Source of the DNA: Pseudomonadota bacterium
GTDB lineage: Bacteria > Pseudomonadota > Gammaproteobacteria > Burkholderiales > Burkholderiaceae_D
NCBI GenBank assembly: GCA_023422955.1
Contig: JAFAGG010000107.1
Location: 1 to 33,493, forward strand
DNA length: 33,493 bases
Reading direction: 5' to 3'
Below are positions 1 to 6,777 of the stretch, one piece after another (positions within the stretch are counted from its first letter, which is position 1; each line of letters begins with the position of its first letter). The notes beneath the pieces are model-generated. The model saw only the letters and a program-made list of their open reading frames with translations. It had not been told where the DNA came from and made no database searches. Position numbers and translations under genes: made by a program.

Positions 1-37
1 TAGATTGGTTAAACCCATCCCCCCTTGCAGGGCGCGC

Positions 38-127
38 CCGGGCTTGCAAGCCCGGACCGTTCCGCAAGCAGGCGACATGTCGCCTGCTTACCCTCGCTAC
101 ACCCCTAACCCTCCCCTTGAAGGGGAG
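38..127. repeat. Cluster of three palindromes downstream of and overlapping the 3' end of rsmI
   Basis: Three perfect inverted repeats lie close together. The first (38-55) is an 18-base palindrome with half-site CCGGGCTTG. The second (66-89) is a 24-base palindrome with half-site AAGCAGGCGACA. The third (111-127) pairs CTCCCCTT with AAGGGGAG around one base. The third runs into the rsmI coding region and encodes its last residues. None is followed by a clear T-run in the rsmI direction, so they look like dispersed palindromic repeats rather than one standard terminator, although they could stop transcription or protect the mRNA 3' end. No gene is supported in 1-104. Confidence 0.6.
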
Positions 128-1040
128 AGGATGTTCCCGCAAGCTTCTGCATCTCCAGCGCCTGCTGATACAGCGCATTCTTCTTTTGCCCGGTAATCTT
201 CGCTGCCAGTGACGCCGCCTGGCTTACCGATACCTCTTCCATCAAGAGGCGAAGAATGCGGCTTGCCTGTTCCGCTTCCTTGTCCGTTTGCGGCGCGCTT
301 TCCACCAGCAATACGAATTCCCCTTTTCTGCGGTCCGCGTTCGCAGCCAGCCAGGCGCTGGCTTCCGACAGCGCGCAACGATGAATTTCCTCGAACAGCT
401 TGGTCAGTTCGCGCGCAAACACAATCTGGCGCGTCGACTCGAATACCTGCGCCAATGCGGCCACCGTTTCTTCGATGCGATGCGGCGCTTCGTAAAACAC
501 CAGCGTCGCCGGCACCGTGCGCAAGGCTTGCAGCTCGGTTTCCCGCTGCCTGGCCTTGGCCGGCAGGAAGCCGATAAAATAAAAGCGCTCGTTGAGCAGG
601 CCGCTCGCCGACAAGGCAGCGATGGCGGCCGACGCGCCCGGCACGGGAATCACGCGCAAGCCCGCTTGCCGAACTGCATCGACTATGCGCGCGCCCGGAT
701 CGGATACCGCCGGCGTACCGGCATCGGAGACCAGCGCAATGCGCTCGCCGGCCTGCAGTCTTTGTATCAGCTTGTCTGCGATTTCACGTTCGTTATGCTG
801 ATGCGCCGCAATCAGCGGCTTGGACAATCCATAGCGTGTCAGCAGGTAGGAAGTGTTGCGGGTATCTTCGCAAGCGACGGCATCGACCAGCGACAGAACA
901 TGGATGCCGCGCAAGCTGATATCGCCTGCATTACCGATAGGCGTGGCTAGCACATATAATGACGAGGCTGGATAAATCTGTTGTGCCACATCATGCAAAA
1001 CTGGCATGATGCCGGCTTGGTTAGAGTTCGCTGGGTTCAT
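105..1040 (-). CDS. rsmI: 16S rRNA (cytidine(1402)-2'-O)-methyltransferase RsmI
   Basis: RsmI methylates the ribose of C1402 in the decoding centre of 16S rRNA, using S-adenosylmethionine, in the cytoplasm. The tetrapyrrole-methylase fold is evident: LYVLATPIGN near the N-terminus, ACEDTRNTSYLL, a glycine-rich stretch ALVSDAGTPAVSDPG, then VPGASA and FYEAPHR, all family signatures. The frame stays open far upstream, so the start is uncertain: ATG at 1040 gives 311 residues and ATG at 1007 gives 300; neither has a clear ribosome site, and E. coli RsmI has 286. The last residues, SPLQGEG, are encoded inside a palindromic repeat and look like an acquired tail. It diverges from lpoA, as yraL does from yraM in E. 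coli. Confidence 0.95.
   Translation of the reverse strand: MNPANSNQAGIMPVLHDVAQQIYPASSLYVLATPIGNAGDISLRGIHVLSLVDAVACEDTRNTSYLLTRYGLSKPLIAAHQHNEREIADKLIQRLQAGERIALVSDAGTPAVSDPGARIVDAVRQAGLRVIPVPGASAAIAALSASGLLNERFYFIGFLPAKARQRETELQALRTVPATLVFYEAPHRIEETVAALAQVFESTRQIVFARELTKLFEEIHRCALSEASAWLAANADRRKGEFVLLVESAPQTDKEAEQASRILRLLMEEVSVSQAASLAAKITGQKKNALYQQALEMQKLAGTSSPLQGEG
955..960 (+). promoter_or_regulatory. Candidate -10 box for the lpoA cluster
   Basis: A perfect TATAAT lies about 90 bases upstream of the lpoA ATG, inside the opposite-strand rsmI coding region. The -35 is weak: TTACCG at 931-936 with an 18-base spacer is the best match. With only 12 bases between the two divergent start codons (using the 1040 start of rsmI), the lpoA promoter has to lie within rsmI, which makes this box plausible but unproven. 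Confidence 0.35.
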
Positions 1041-1052
1041 TGAGGACAAACG

Positions 1053-2336
1053 ATGTCGTGCAAATTGATCAGGAATGGAGTGCTGTCGCTGCTGCTGACT
1101 GGATTGTGCGCCGCTGCGCTGGCAAACACAACCGCTGTGCCTGCGCCGCTTCACTTCACGGCCAACGATATCACCATCTATCCGGCCCTCGTGACCGAGG
1201 GCGACAGCACGGGATCGGATCTGGCGGAAGGGGGCGCCATTCTGGAAGCGGTGCCTGAACCCTATCGCGAAGTCCTGCCTTCCCACGAATTGCCGCCGCT
1301 GGTCGGCGCGCCGACCGGACCCTTGCGCGTGGCGCTGCTGTTGCCGCTGCAGTCCGATGCGCTGCGTGAAATGGCTGAGTCGGTGCGGGCAGGATTTAAT
1401 GCCGCCCGTCAGACCGACCGCGATCCCAGTATTTCCGTCAGCGTGATTCAGACCAGCGACAATCCGCAAGACATCCTTGCCGCCTACAGCGCGGCCTTGC
1501 CTTCTCACGAAGTGATCGTGGGCCCGGCAACGCGCAGCAGCGTGACGGCGCTGGCGAACAGCGGCCTCGTTACCAAGCCGACGCTGGCGCTGGCTCAGCC
1601 CGACGAGGGCGTGAGGCTGCCGGCGCAGGTGCTGTCCATGGGCATGTCGCTGGAAGACGAAGCGCGCCAGGTCGCCGCTTGGGCGGCCGACGAAGGACGT
1701 ACCCAGCGTGCCTTTGTGATTGCCACCAATTCCGCCTGGCAGCGCCGCGTGGCGCGCGCCTTTATGCAGGAAGTGCAGTCGCGCGGCGGCAGGGCCACGC
1801 TGGTAGACGTACTCACGGCAGGCGCTTATCTCGACCCCAACAACCTGGTGGTTTTGCGAAATCGCCTCAAGCAAGACCAGCCCACGATGATCTTCATGGC
1901 GCTCGACGCTACGCAAGCACGCCAGGTGCGTGAAGCAATCGGCACCGAGATTCCTCAGTTCGGCACCTCGCAAGTGAACCCGCTGCCGTATCAGCAACAG
2001 GAAGAGCCCGAGCGTGTGCCTTTCATGGAAGGCGTGCGCCTGGTCGACATGCCCTGGCAGTTGCAGCCCGACCATACCGCAGTGATGGTATATCCACGCG
2101 TGCCCCAGGTGCCGGGGCAGCAGCGTACCGCCAACGTCGAACGTTTCTATGCGCTGGGCATCGATGCTTACCGGATTGCGCGCGAAATCGGGCGCGGCCG
2201 CACGAGTTTCGAACTGGATGGCGTAAGCGGTCGCCTGCTGGTGTATTTTGGCGGCAACGTTTCGCGCGTGGAGCGGGTTGCCGTGCCCGCCGCCTATCGC
2301 GATGGGATCGTGGTTCCGCTGGACATGCAAAGATGA
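1053..2336 (+). CDS. lpoA: LpoA/LppC-family periplasmic penicillin-binding protein activator
   Basis: This is a 427-residue secreted protein of the LppC/LpoA family (periplasmic-binding-protein fold). In E. coli LpoA activates the peptidoglycan synthase PBP1A from the outer membrane. The N-terminus has a hydrophobic signal segment (about residues 8-24). LTGLC is a poor lipobox because Leu precedes the Cys, while ALA at residues 22-24 fits signal peptidase I, so it may be a soluble periplasmic form. The body holds PLRVALLLPLQSDALREMAESVRAGF and repeated Rossmann-like segments (EVIVGPATRSSVTAL; AFVIATNSAWQRRVARAF). It lacks the N-terminal TPR domain of E. coli LpoA, as far as length shows. Its TGA overlaps the yraN ATG, and the yraM-yraN-diaA-yraP order of E. 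coli is kept. Confidence 0.85.
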   Translation: MSCKLIRNGVLSLLLTGLCAAALANTTAVPAPLHFTANDITIYPALVTEGDSTGSDLAEGGAILEAVPEPYREVLPSHELPPLVGAPTGPLRVALLLPLQSDALREMAESVRAGFNAARQTDRDPSISVSVIQTSDNPQDILAAYSAALPSHEVIVGPATRSSVTALANSGLVTKPTLALAQPDEGVRLPAQVLSMGMSLEDEARQVAAWAADEGRTQRAFVIATNSAWQRRVARAFMQEVQSRGGRATLVDVLTAGAYLDPNNLVVLRNRLKQDQPTMIFMALDATQARQVREAIGTEIPQFGTSQVNPLPYQQQEEPERVPFMEGVRLVDMPWQLQPDHTAVMVYPRVPQVPGQQRTANVERFYALGIDAYRIAREIGRGRTSFELDGVSGRLLVYFGGNVSRVERVAVPAAYRDGIVVPLDMQR

Positions 2337-2698
2337 ACCTGGCGCCGGCGCGCAAATCTTCCGCCATCGCCTCCGGGCAGGCGGCCGAACAAGCGGCGCT
2401 GGACTATCTGATACAACAAGGCCTCGCGCTGGCGCAGCGCAATTTCCGCTGTCGCCATGGCGAGATCGATCTCATCATGCGGCATCAGTCAGTGCTGGTA
2501 TTCGTGGAAGTCAGAAAGCGCACTTCCGCTCTTTACGGCGGTGCCGCCGCCAGCATTACCGCTTCTAAGCAAGCCCGCCTTATCACTGCCGCGCAAATCT
2601 ATCTGCAGCAATATCCACATCCGCCAGCCTGCCGCTTCGATGCAGTCGCCATCGAAAAGGAGAAAATCATCTGGTTACAAAACGTCATCGATAGCTGA
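2333..2698 (+). CDS. yraN: YraN family (UPF0102) endonuclease-like protein
   Basis: A 121-residue protein of the UPF0102/YraN family. It has the family's restriction-endonuclease-like core: GQAAEQAALDYL near residues 16-27, then RNFRCRHGEIDLIM, then VFVEVRKR, giving the acidic and Lys residues of a PD-(D/E)xK type site (the ID and EV positions). The N-terminus is rich in Ala and Lys. Its exact function is not established; related proteins have been linked to DNA processing or recombination. The ATG overlaps the lpoA stop as ATGA, so translation is probably coupled. The protein ends about 35 bases before the putative diaA promoter. Confidence 0.88.
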   Translation: MNLAPARKSSAIASGQAAEQAALDYLIQQGLALAQRNFRCRHGEIDLIMRHQSVLVFVEVRKRTSALYGGAAASITASKQARLITAAQIYLQQYPHPPACRFDAVAIEKEKIIWLQNVIDS

Positions 2699-2730
2699 AT
2701 TGCATAACGCCATTGCTGGCGGGAACATTC

Positions 2731-2736
2731 TATAAT
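2731..2736 (+). promoter_or_regulatory. Candidate -10 box for diaA, possibly giving a leaderless mRNA
   Basis: A perfect TATAAT ends 7 bases before the ATG at 2744. Transcription starting at the usual distance would begin at or next to that ATG. The -35 region (about 2707-2713) does not match consensus well. An alternative ATG at 2735 lies inside the box and could be used only on read-through transcripts from lpoA-yraN. Confidence 0.4.
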
Positions 2737-2743
2737 GCCGGTC

Positions 2744-3343
2744 ATGATGACGAACCAGCGCATACTCGATCATTTCCGCGAAAGTGCGGAAACCAAGCTT
2801 CAATCAGCCGCGCAACTGGCGCAGCCGATTGCCCAGGCCGTAGACCTGATGTTTGGCGCTTTATCCAATGGCAACAAGATACTTGCCTGCGGCAATGGCG
2901 GCGCAGCAGCCCTGTGCCAGCATTTTGCCGCCGCCCTGATCGGCCGTTTCGAACGCGAACGACTGCCTTTGCCGGCACTGGCCCTGACCAGTAATACCTC
3001 GGTGCTGACCGCCGTCAGCAATGAATACAGTTATCGCGAAACCTTCGCCAAGCAGGTGCAGGCCTTCGGTCAGCCTGGCGACGTGCTGCTGGTGATTTCC
3101 ACCTCCGGTAATTCCGACAATATCGCGGCCGTCATCGAAGTGGCGCTGGAGCGCGACATGCGCATCGTTGCGCTGACCGGCGGCGAGAGCGGCAATATCG
3201 CACGGCAACTGACGGACATGGATGTGCATATCGGCGTGACGCATGATCGCATCGCCCGCATCCAGGAATTGCACTTACTGACATTGCATTGTTTATGCGA
3301 CGGCATCGACGTCGCATTGTTTGGAGGAGAAGCTGATGAATGA
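2744..3343 (+). CDS. diaA: SIS-domain protein DiaA (phosphoheptose isomerase-like)
   Basis: A sugar-isomerase (SIS) domain protein of 199 residues, almost the length of E. coli DiaA. DiaA is a tetramer that binds DnaA and promotes timely initiation of replication; homologues are often labelled phosphoheptose isomerase (GmhA). Visible motifs are NGNKILACGNGGAA (phosphosugar-binding loop), SVLTAVSNEY, GDVLLVISTSGNSDNI and ALTGGESG. The C-terminal IARIQELHLLTLHCLCDGID closely resembles DiaA, and the position between yraN and the BON lipoprotein favours DiaA over GmhA. Starts at 2735, 2744 and 2747 are possible, none with a ribosome site; 2744 is chosen because of the TATAAT at 2731. It overlaps dolP by 8 bases. 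Confidence 0.85.
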   Translation: MMTNQRILDHFRESAETKLQSAAQLAQPIAQAVDLMFGALSNGNKILACGNGGAAALCQHFAAALIGRFERERLPLPALALTSNTSVLTAVSNEYSYRETFAKQVQAFGQPGDVLLVISTSGNSDNIAAVIEVALERDMRIVALTGGESGNIARQLTDMDVHIGVTHDRIARIQELHLLTLHCLCDGIDVALFGGEADE

Positions 3344-4028
3344 AACAGGAAATAATCGCTGGCATGCACTACGCCGTCCCTTATCGCGCGTGATGTTGTG
3401 CACCATGCTGGCCGTCAGCCTGCAGGGATGCTTCGAGCTGGCAGTGGGCAGCGCGCTGGTCGGCACCATGGCCGCCGTGGACCGTCGCACGCTGGGCGCG
3501 CAAACCGATGACAAGACGCTTCCCATCAAGGCAGCCAGCCGTTTGCGCGAGAATCTGCCGGAAGGCCATCGCATCAACGTCAATGCCTTCAATCGCAAGG
3601 TGCTGCTGACCGGCGAGGTCAAGGATGAAGCGATGCGGCAGGAAGCCGAACGCCTGATTGCACAAATCGACGGCGTGGAAACGGTTTATAACGAACTGGC
3701 CATCGATTTCATCGCCGGTATCGGCACGCGTTCGAGCGACACCTTGCTGACCACCAAGGTCAAGGCCTCGCTGATCGATGCCAAGGACTTGCAATCCAAT
3801 GCCATCAAGGTCGTCTCCGAGCGCGGCGCAGTCTACCTGATGGGCGTCGTCACCGAACGCGAATCCACCCGGGCCGCAGAGCTCGCCGCCGGCGTCAGCG
3901 GCGTGGCAAAGGTCGTGAAACTGTTCGACACCATCACGGAAGAGCAACTCGCCCGCATGTCCTCGTCGCCGTCCGCTGGTGGAGCCACTACCCCGGCACC
4001 GGTCGAGAGCAGCGAGCAAAGCATGTAA
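3336..4028 (+). CDS. dolP: BON-domain outer-membrane lipoprotein DolP (YraP)
   Basis: A 230-residue lipoprotein: signal peptide with lipobox LQGC and acylated Cys32, followed by two BON domains (about residues 60-125 and 135-200). Each carries the typical strand motif (VLLTGEV and VYLMGVV). In E. coli DolP binds anionic phospholipids at the division site and supports outer-membrane integrity. The start at 3336 is set by GGAGGAGA at 3323-3330; an upstream in-frame TTG at 3321 is not needed. The C-terminal tail is low-complexity, rich in Ser, Ala and Pro. It is the last gene of the cluster, and a strong terminator follows. Confidence 0.93.
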   Translation: MNETGNNRWHALRRPLSRVMLCTMLAVSLQGCFELAVGSALVGTMAAVDRRTLGAQTDDKTLPIKAASRLRENLPEGHRINVNAFNRKVLLTGEVKDEAMRQEAERLIAQIDGVETVYNELAIDFIAGIGTRSSDTLLTTKVKASLIDAKDLQSNAIKVVSERGAVYLMGVVTERESTRAAELAAGVSGVAKVVKLFDTITEEQLARMSSSPSAGGATTPAPVESSEQSM

Positions 4029-4050
4029 AGCATGTAAAGCAAAGCATGTA
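4018..4050 (+). repeat. Short repeat AAAGCATGT across the dolP stop codon
   Basis: AAAGCATGT occurs as two tandem 9-base copies (4018-4035) and again at 4041-4049 after AAAGC. Each copy carries an ATG TAA that could act as a stop. It looks like slippage duplication at the dolP 3' end, with the first copy supplying the actual stop. Confidence 0.6.
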
Positions 4051-4071
4051 ATACTTCGCGCTTCAGAAAAG

Positions 4072-4107
4072 CCGCCGCCAAGCCAAGCTTGCGCGGCGGT
4101 TTTTTTT
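4072..4107 (+). terminator. Rho-independent terminator of the lpoA-dolP cluster
   Basis: CCGCCGC pairs with GCGGCGG. After a one-base bulge, CAAG pairs with CTTG around a 5-base loop. Eight T residues follow at 4100-4107. It lies 43 bases after the dolP stop. Confidence 0.88.
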
Positions 4108-4137
4108 ACGTGAGCAACGGCAAAAAGTGGAGCGCGT

Positions 4138-4143
4138 TATAAT
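4138..4143 (+). promoter_or_regulatory. Candidate -10 box for the TlpA-like gene
   Basis: A perfect TATAAT stands 36 bases before the ATG, directly after the preceding terminator, so the gene needs its own promoter here. The -35 region (about 4115-4120) is poor. GGAG at 4170-4173 serves as ribosome site. Confidence 0.45.
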
Positions 4144-4179
4144 CGCCTTCACGCTCATCACGCTTTCCCGGAGATTGTC

Positions 4180-4701
4180 ATGCAACCGACTGCTTCCCCG
4201 TCCCGCCGCAACGGGATGCGCATACTGGCGGCAATCGTCGCCATCGCCCTGCTGGTCATTGGATATATGTCCTGGTCCGCGCGCGACCCCGCACCGAATG
4301 TCACCTTCACCAATCTTCAAGGCCAGAGAATTTCTTCGCAAGACTTGCAGGGCAAGGTCTATATGGTGAATTTTTGGGCAACGTCCTGCACCACTTGCGT
4401 GGCCGAGATGCCGGACCTGGTGAAAACTTATAACCAGTACAAGGACAAGGGCATGGAGTTCTTCGCGGTGGCGATGAGCTACGATCCGCCCAACTATGTG
4501 CTGAACTTCGCGCAGACGCGCCAATTGCCGTTTCACGTCGCTCTCGATGTGCGCGGAGAAATCGCGCAAGCCTTCGGTGATGTGCAACTCACGCCCACTA
4601 CTTTCGTGATCGACAAGGAAGGCCGCATCGTGAAGCGTTACGTCGGCGAACCGGATTTCGCGCAACTGCATCAGTTGCTGGAAAAAGAACTTTCTACCTG
4701 A
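4180..4701 (+). CDS. Membrane-anchored TlpA/ResA-like thiol-disulfide oxidoreductase
   Basis: A 173-residue thioredoxin-fold protein anchored by one N-terminal transmembrane helix (about residues 14-31), with the catalytic domain in the periplasm. It belongs to the TlpA/ResA/AhpC-TSA group that reduces disulfides, for example in apocytochrome c or copper-handling proteins; its partner here is unknown. The active site is FWATSCTTCVAEMP (Cys70, Cys73) and the cis-Pro is in TPTTF (Pro139). The intervening CTTC dipeptide differs from the CPPC or CGPC seen in many relatives. It is a single-gene unit with its own -10 box and terminators on both sides. An internal ATG at 4216 is less likely, since it lacks a ribosome site. 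Confidence 0.9.
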   Translation: MQPTASPSRRNGMRILAAIVAIALLVIGYMSWSARDPAPNVTFTNLQGQRISSQDLQGKVYMVNFWATSCTTCVAEMPDLVKTYNQYKDKGMEFFAVAMSYDPPNYVLNFAQTRQLPFHVALDVRGEIAQAFGDVQLTPTTFVIDKEGRIVKRYVGEPDFAQLHQLLEKELST

Positions 4702-4726
4702 TCGCCTGATAATAAGGCCTCCACCC

Positions 4727-4765
4727 AAAAACCGCCGGCAACCGGAGTTGCGCGGCGGTTTTTTT
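4727..4765 (+). terminator. Rho-independent terminator of the TlpA-like gene
   Basis: AACCGCCG then GCAAC pairs with GTTGC then CGGCGGTT around CGGA, with one unpaired base (the C at 4751), and is followed by a T-run ending at 4765. The A-rich stretch on the 5' side would let it work on the minus strand too. Confidence 0.85.
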
Positions 4766-4892
4766 ATGCGGGTCGGTATCAGGCAGCAGTAAAGTTCGGA
4801 AGAAGATTCGGGCTATTGCAATGCTTAATATATGAGCAGTGATATACGCCCACATGCATCAACAGGCACTAATGCAGCGCGCCCGATAAGAC

Positions 4893-4938
4893 GGTCTGAG
4901 TCATCAAGCTTGCTTGCATCCAAAGCCAAGATCAGACC
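4893..4938. repeat. Inverted repeat in the 4766-5013 intergenic stretch
   Basis: GGTCTGA (4893-4899) and TCAGACC (4932-4938) are inverted copies 32 bases apart, and the palindrome CAAGCTTG (4905-4912) lies between them. The surrounding 248 bases between the tlpA-like terminator and the convergent amidohydrolase gene contain no supported gene and look more AT-rich than the flanks. Confidence 0.35.
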
Positions 4939-5013
4939 CAGGCTTCAACTCGACGCCGTTAGGAAACGGGGCCGCCATCGTCAAGGTGGAAATTCTTGAT
5001 TGAGCGCTGATGA

Positions 5014-6348
5014 TTATCCTCCCTGCTTTCCCGTCTCAAGAAACTGGATGGCCGCTCCCGACATCGCCCGTGTTCCGACGATTAGCGCGCTTTCATCCAC
5101 AAAGAAATTGGGATTGTGATTAGGCGCGGCGCTTGCCGGGTCTTGACCATCCGGCGTTATGCCAAGAAAGAAGTAGAGGCCGGGTACCTGGCGGGCGAAG
5201 AAGGAGAAGTCTTCGGAGGCGCCGACCAATGGCGCTGTCGCCACCTTGCCGGAAGCGGCGCGGTTAAACACCGGCGCCATTTGCGCCGCGAGTTTTTCGT
5301 CATTAAGTGTGGTGCTGTAAGCCGGCACCACCGAAACCTCTGCCTTGACCCCCGCGCTTTCGGCGATTTTCTCGGTGCTGAGTTTCACGTCGCGGCCGAC
5401 CTGTTCACGGACTTTCTCGTCGTAGGTGCGAATGGTGCCGGCCATATGTACCTGCTCGGGAACGATATTGGGCGCGCTGCCGCCCTGGATCATGCCGACG
5501 GTGACCACAGCAGGCGACTGCGTCAGATTGGTTCTGCGACTGACCACGGACTGCAGGCCGGTGAGCACCTGGGCTGCAGTGACTATCGGATCGATGGTGT
5601 TCCAGGGCATGCCACCATGACCCTGCTGACCGGTGAGGGTGATCTGCAGATCGTCGCTGCTGGCAGTGGTCGCACCGGTGCGCCAGGCAAGTTCGCCGGA
5701 GCGTCCCGGCATGACGTGCACCGCGAATACCGCATCGGGTTTGAACTTCTCGAACAGTCCCTCTTGCAGCATTAGTTGCGCACCCCAAAGTTTATTTTGA
5801 CCGGGCATGACCACGCTCGATCCCTCTTCGGAAGGCTGGAAGATGAACATCACATTGCCCGGCAATTGCTCGCGCATGTCGGCCAGTACTTCGGCTGTTG
5901 CCATCAGCATGGCGGTGTGAGCATCGTGGCCGCAGGCATGCATCACGTCCACTTCCGTGCCGTGGTACATGCCGCGTGCCTTGGAGGCGAACGGCAGAGT
6001 GGCCGGTTCCTTCACGGGCAGGGCATCCATGTCGGCGCGTAGTGCCACGGTAGGTCCAGGCTTGCCGCCCTTGAGAATACCCACTACGCCGGTGCGAGCG
6101 ATACCGGTGTGAACTTCAAGGCCGAGCTTGCGCAGGTGCTCAGCCACCAGATTGGAAGTGCGTTTCTCCTGGTCGCCCAATTCCGGATGCTGGTGTATGT
6201 CACGGCGCCATTCAATCAGTTTTTTCTCCACCGCCGCAGCGCGCTTGTACGCCTGCTCCTCAAGCGCGCTGGGTTGCTGAGCGTGCGCGGCGCCGGCGAG
6301 TCCCAGCAGCAGCACCATCAGGAATTTTGCAGGTTTGAATGATCGCAT
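5014..6348 (-). CDS. Secreted M20-family amidohydrolase
   Basis: A 444-residue metallohydrolase of peptidase family M20D (hippurate hydrolase / N-acyl amino acid amidohydrolase type), which cleaves N-acyl or peptide-like amide bonds with a di-metal centre. A signal peptide (residues 1-23, AHA then QQ) predicts export to the periplasm; many relatives are cytoplasmic. Metal and catalytic motifs are HQHPELG, RADMDALP (Asp106), HACGHDAH (Cys139, His141) and FQPSEEG (Glu174-Glu175). A dimerisation-domain segment GQQGHGGMPWNTIDPI and a C-terminal GASEDFSFF follow. AGGAG lies 8 bases before the ATG. It is a single gene, facing the TlpA-like gene tail to tail. The substrate cannot be told from sequence. 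Confidence 0.9.
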   Translation of the reverse strand: MRSFKPAKFLMVLLLGLAGAAHAQQPSALEEQAYKRAAAVEKKLIEWRRDIHQHPELGDQEKRTSNLVAEHLRKLGLEVHTGIARTGVVGILKGGKPGPTVALRADMDALPVKEPATLPFASKARGMYHGTEVDVMHACGHDAHTAMLMATAEVLADMREQLPGNVMFIFQPSEEGSSVVMPGQNKLWGAQLMLQEGLFEKFKPDAVFAVHVMPGRSGELAWRTGATTASSDDLQITLTGQQGHGGMPWNTIDPIVTAAQVLTGLQSVVSRRTNLTQSPAVVTVGMIQGGSAPNIVPEQVHMAGTIRTYDEKVREQVGRDVKLSTEKIAESAGVKAEVSVVPAYSTTLNDEKLAAQMAPVFNRAASGKVATAPLVGASEDFSFFARQVPGLYFFLGITPDGQDPASAAPNHNPNFFVDESALIVGTRAMSGAAIQFLETGKQGG

Positions 6349-6720
6349 GATTTCGGCTCCTGGCAGGGATGCAGCGTCTGTAGCGGTCGCTGGAGAAAAT
6401 CGGCTTGACTGATTAAGCCAGGAAGATTCAATCCGTGCGGATTTTATCGAGCGTGGAGAAACAGAGCGCTATAAAGACAAGGGGTTGTCGATATAGGCTT
6501 TCTTTAGTTGCCAGGAGGGTGCGATTGGTTCCGAGGGGAAGAGGAGACTGAGTGAGACTGAGCGTCTGTCGTGGAAGAGCCGCCGGCCACGACACTAGAA
6601 AAGAAGGAGGAAACGAGGCTTGCTTTGTGCAAAGCATTCGCCAGGGAAAGGCAGCCTTCTCAAGTCGACTCAAGTCAATTAATACAATCGACGCATCAGA
6701 AATTTCAAGGCTTGGGAAAG
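6349..6720. other. Intergenic region with short tandem repeats, no supported gene
   Basis: This 372-base stretch separates the amidohydrolase start from the lipA terminator. It contains two short tandem duplications: GAGACTGAGT/GAGACTGAGC at 6544-6563 and CTCAAGTCGA/CTCAAGTCAA at 6659-6678. A TACAAT at 6683-6688 could be a plus-strand -10 box, but its -35 is weak and the only thing downstream is the hairpin at 6721-6774. The amidohydrolase promoter should lie near 6370-6440 but I cannot place it. A 104-codon minus-strand frame (6428-6742) has no recognisable character and runs through the terminator. Confidence 0.4.
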
Positions 6721-6774
6721 CGAAAATTGATGAGCGGGTCAAGTCTAAGCTTGTTCCCGCCTCATCAATTTTCG
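6721..6774 (-). terminator. Long hairpin terminating the lipA operon (possibly bidirectional)
   Basis: CGAAAATTGATGAG pairs perfectly with CTCATCAATTTTCG, and CGGG inside pairs with CCCG across one bulged C. That gives about 18 pairs around a 17-base loop. It starts 4 bases after the lipA stop. The AT-rich stem base and following CTTT favour termination on the minus strand; the symmetry could also work on the plus strand. Confidence 0.7.
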
Positions 6775-6777
6775 TAT

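Noticed and set aside
5..196. A 63-codon plus-strand frame at the left edge.
   Set aside because: It runs across the palindromic repeats and into the antisense of rsmI, and has no family likeness.
105..2330. A 741-codon minus-strand open frame covering rsmI and the whole antisense of lpoA, as if a fusion protein.
   Set aside because: The upstream 430 codons have a His/Arg/Gln-rich shadow composition and no motif, while the opposite strand encodes a clear LpoA. The RsmI family starts near 1007-1040.
4893..4938. Inverted repeats as ends of a small insertion sequence.
   Set aside because: Only 7 bases per arm, 32 bases apart, with no transposase and no visible target duplication.
6428..6742. 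A 104-codon minus-strand frame between lipA and the amidohydrolase.
   Set aside because: It begins inside the lipA terminator hairpin and shows no domain, signal peptide or ribosome site.
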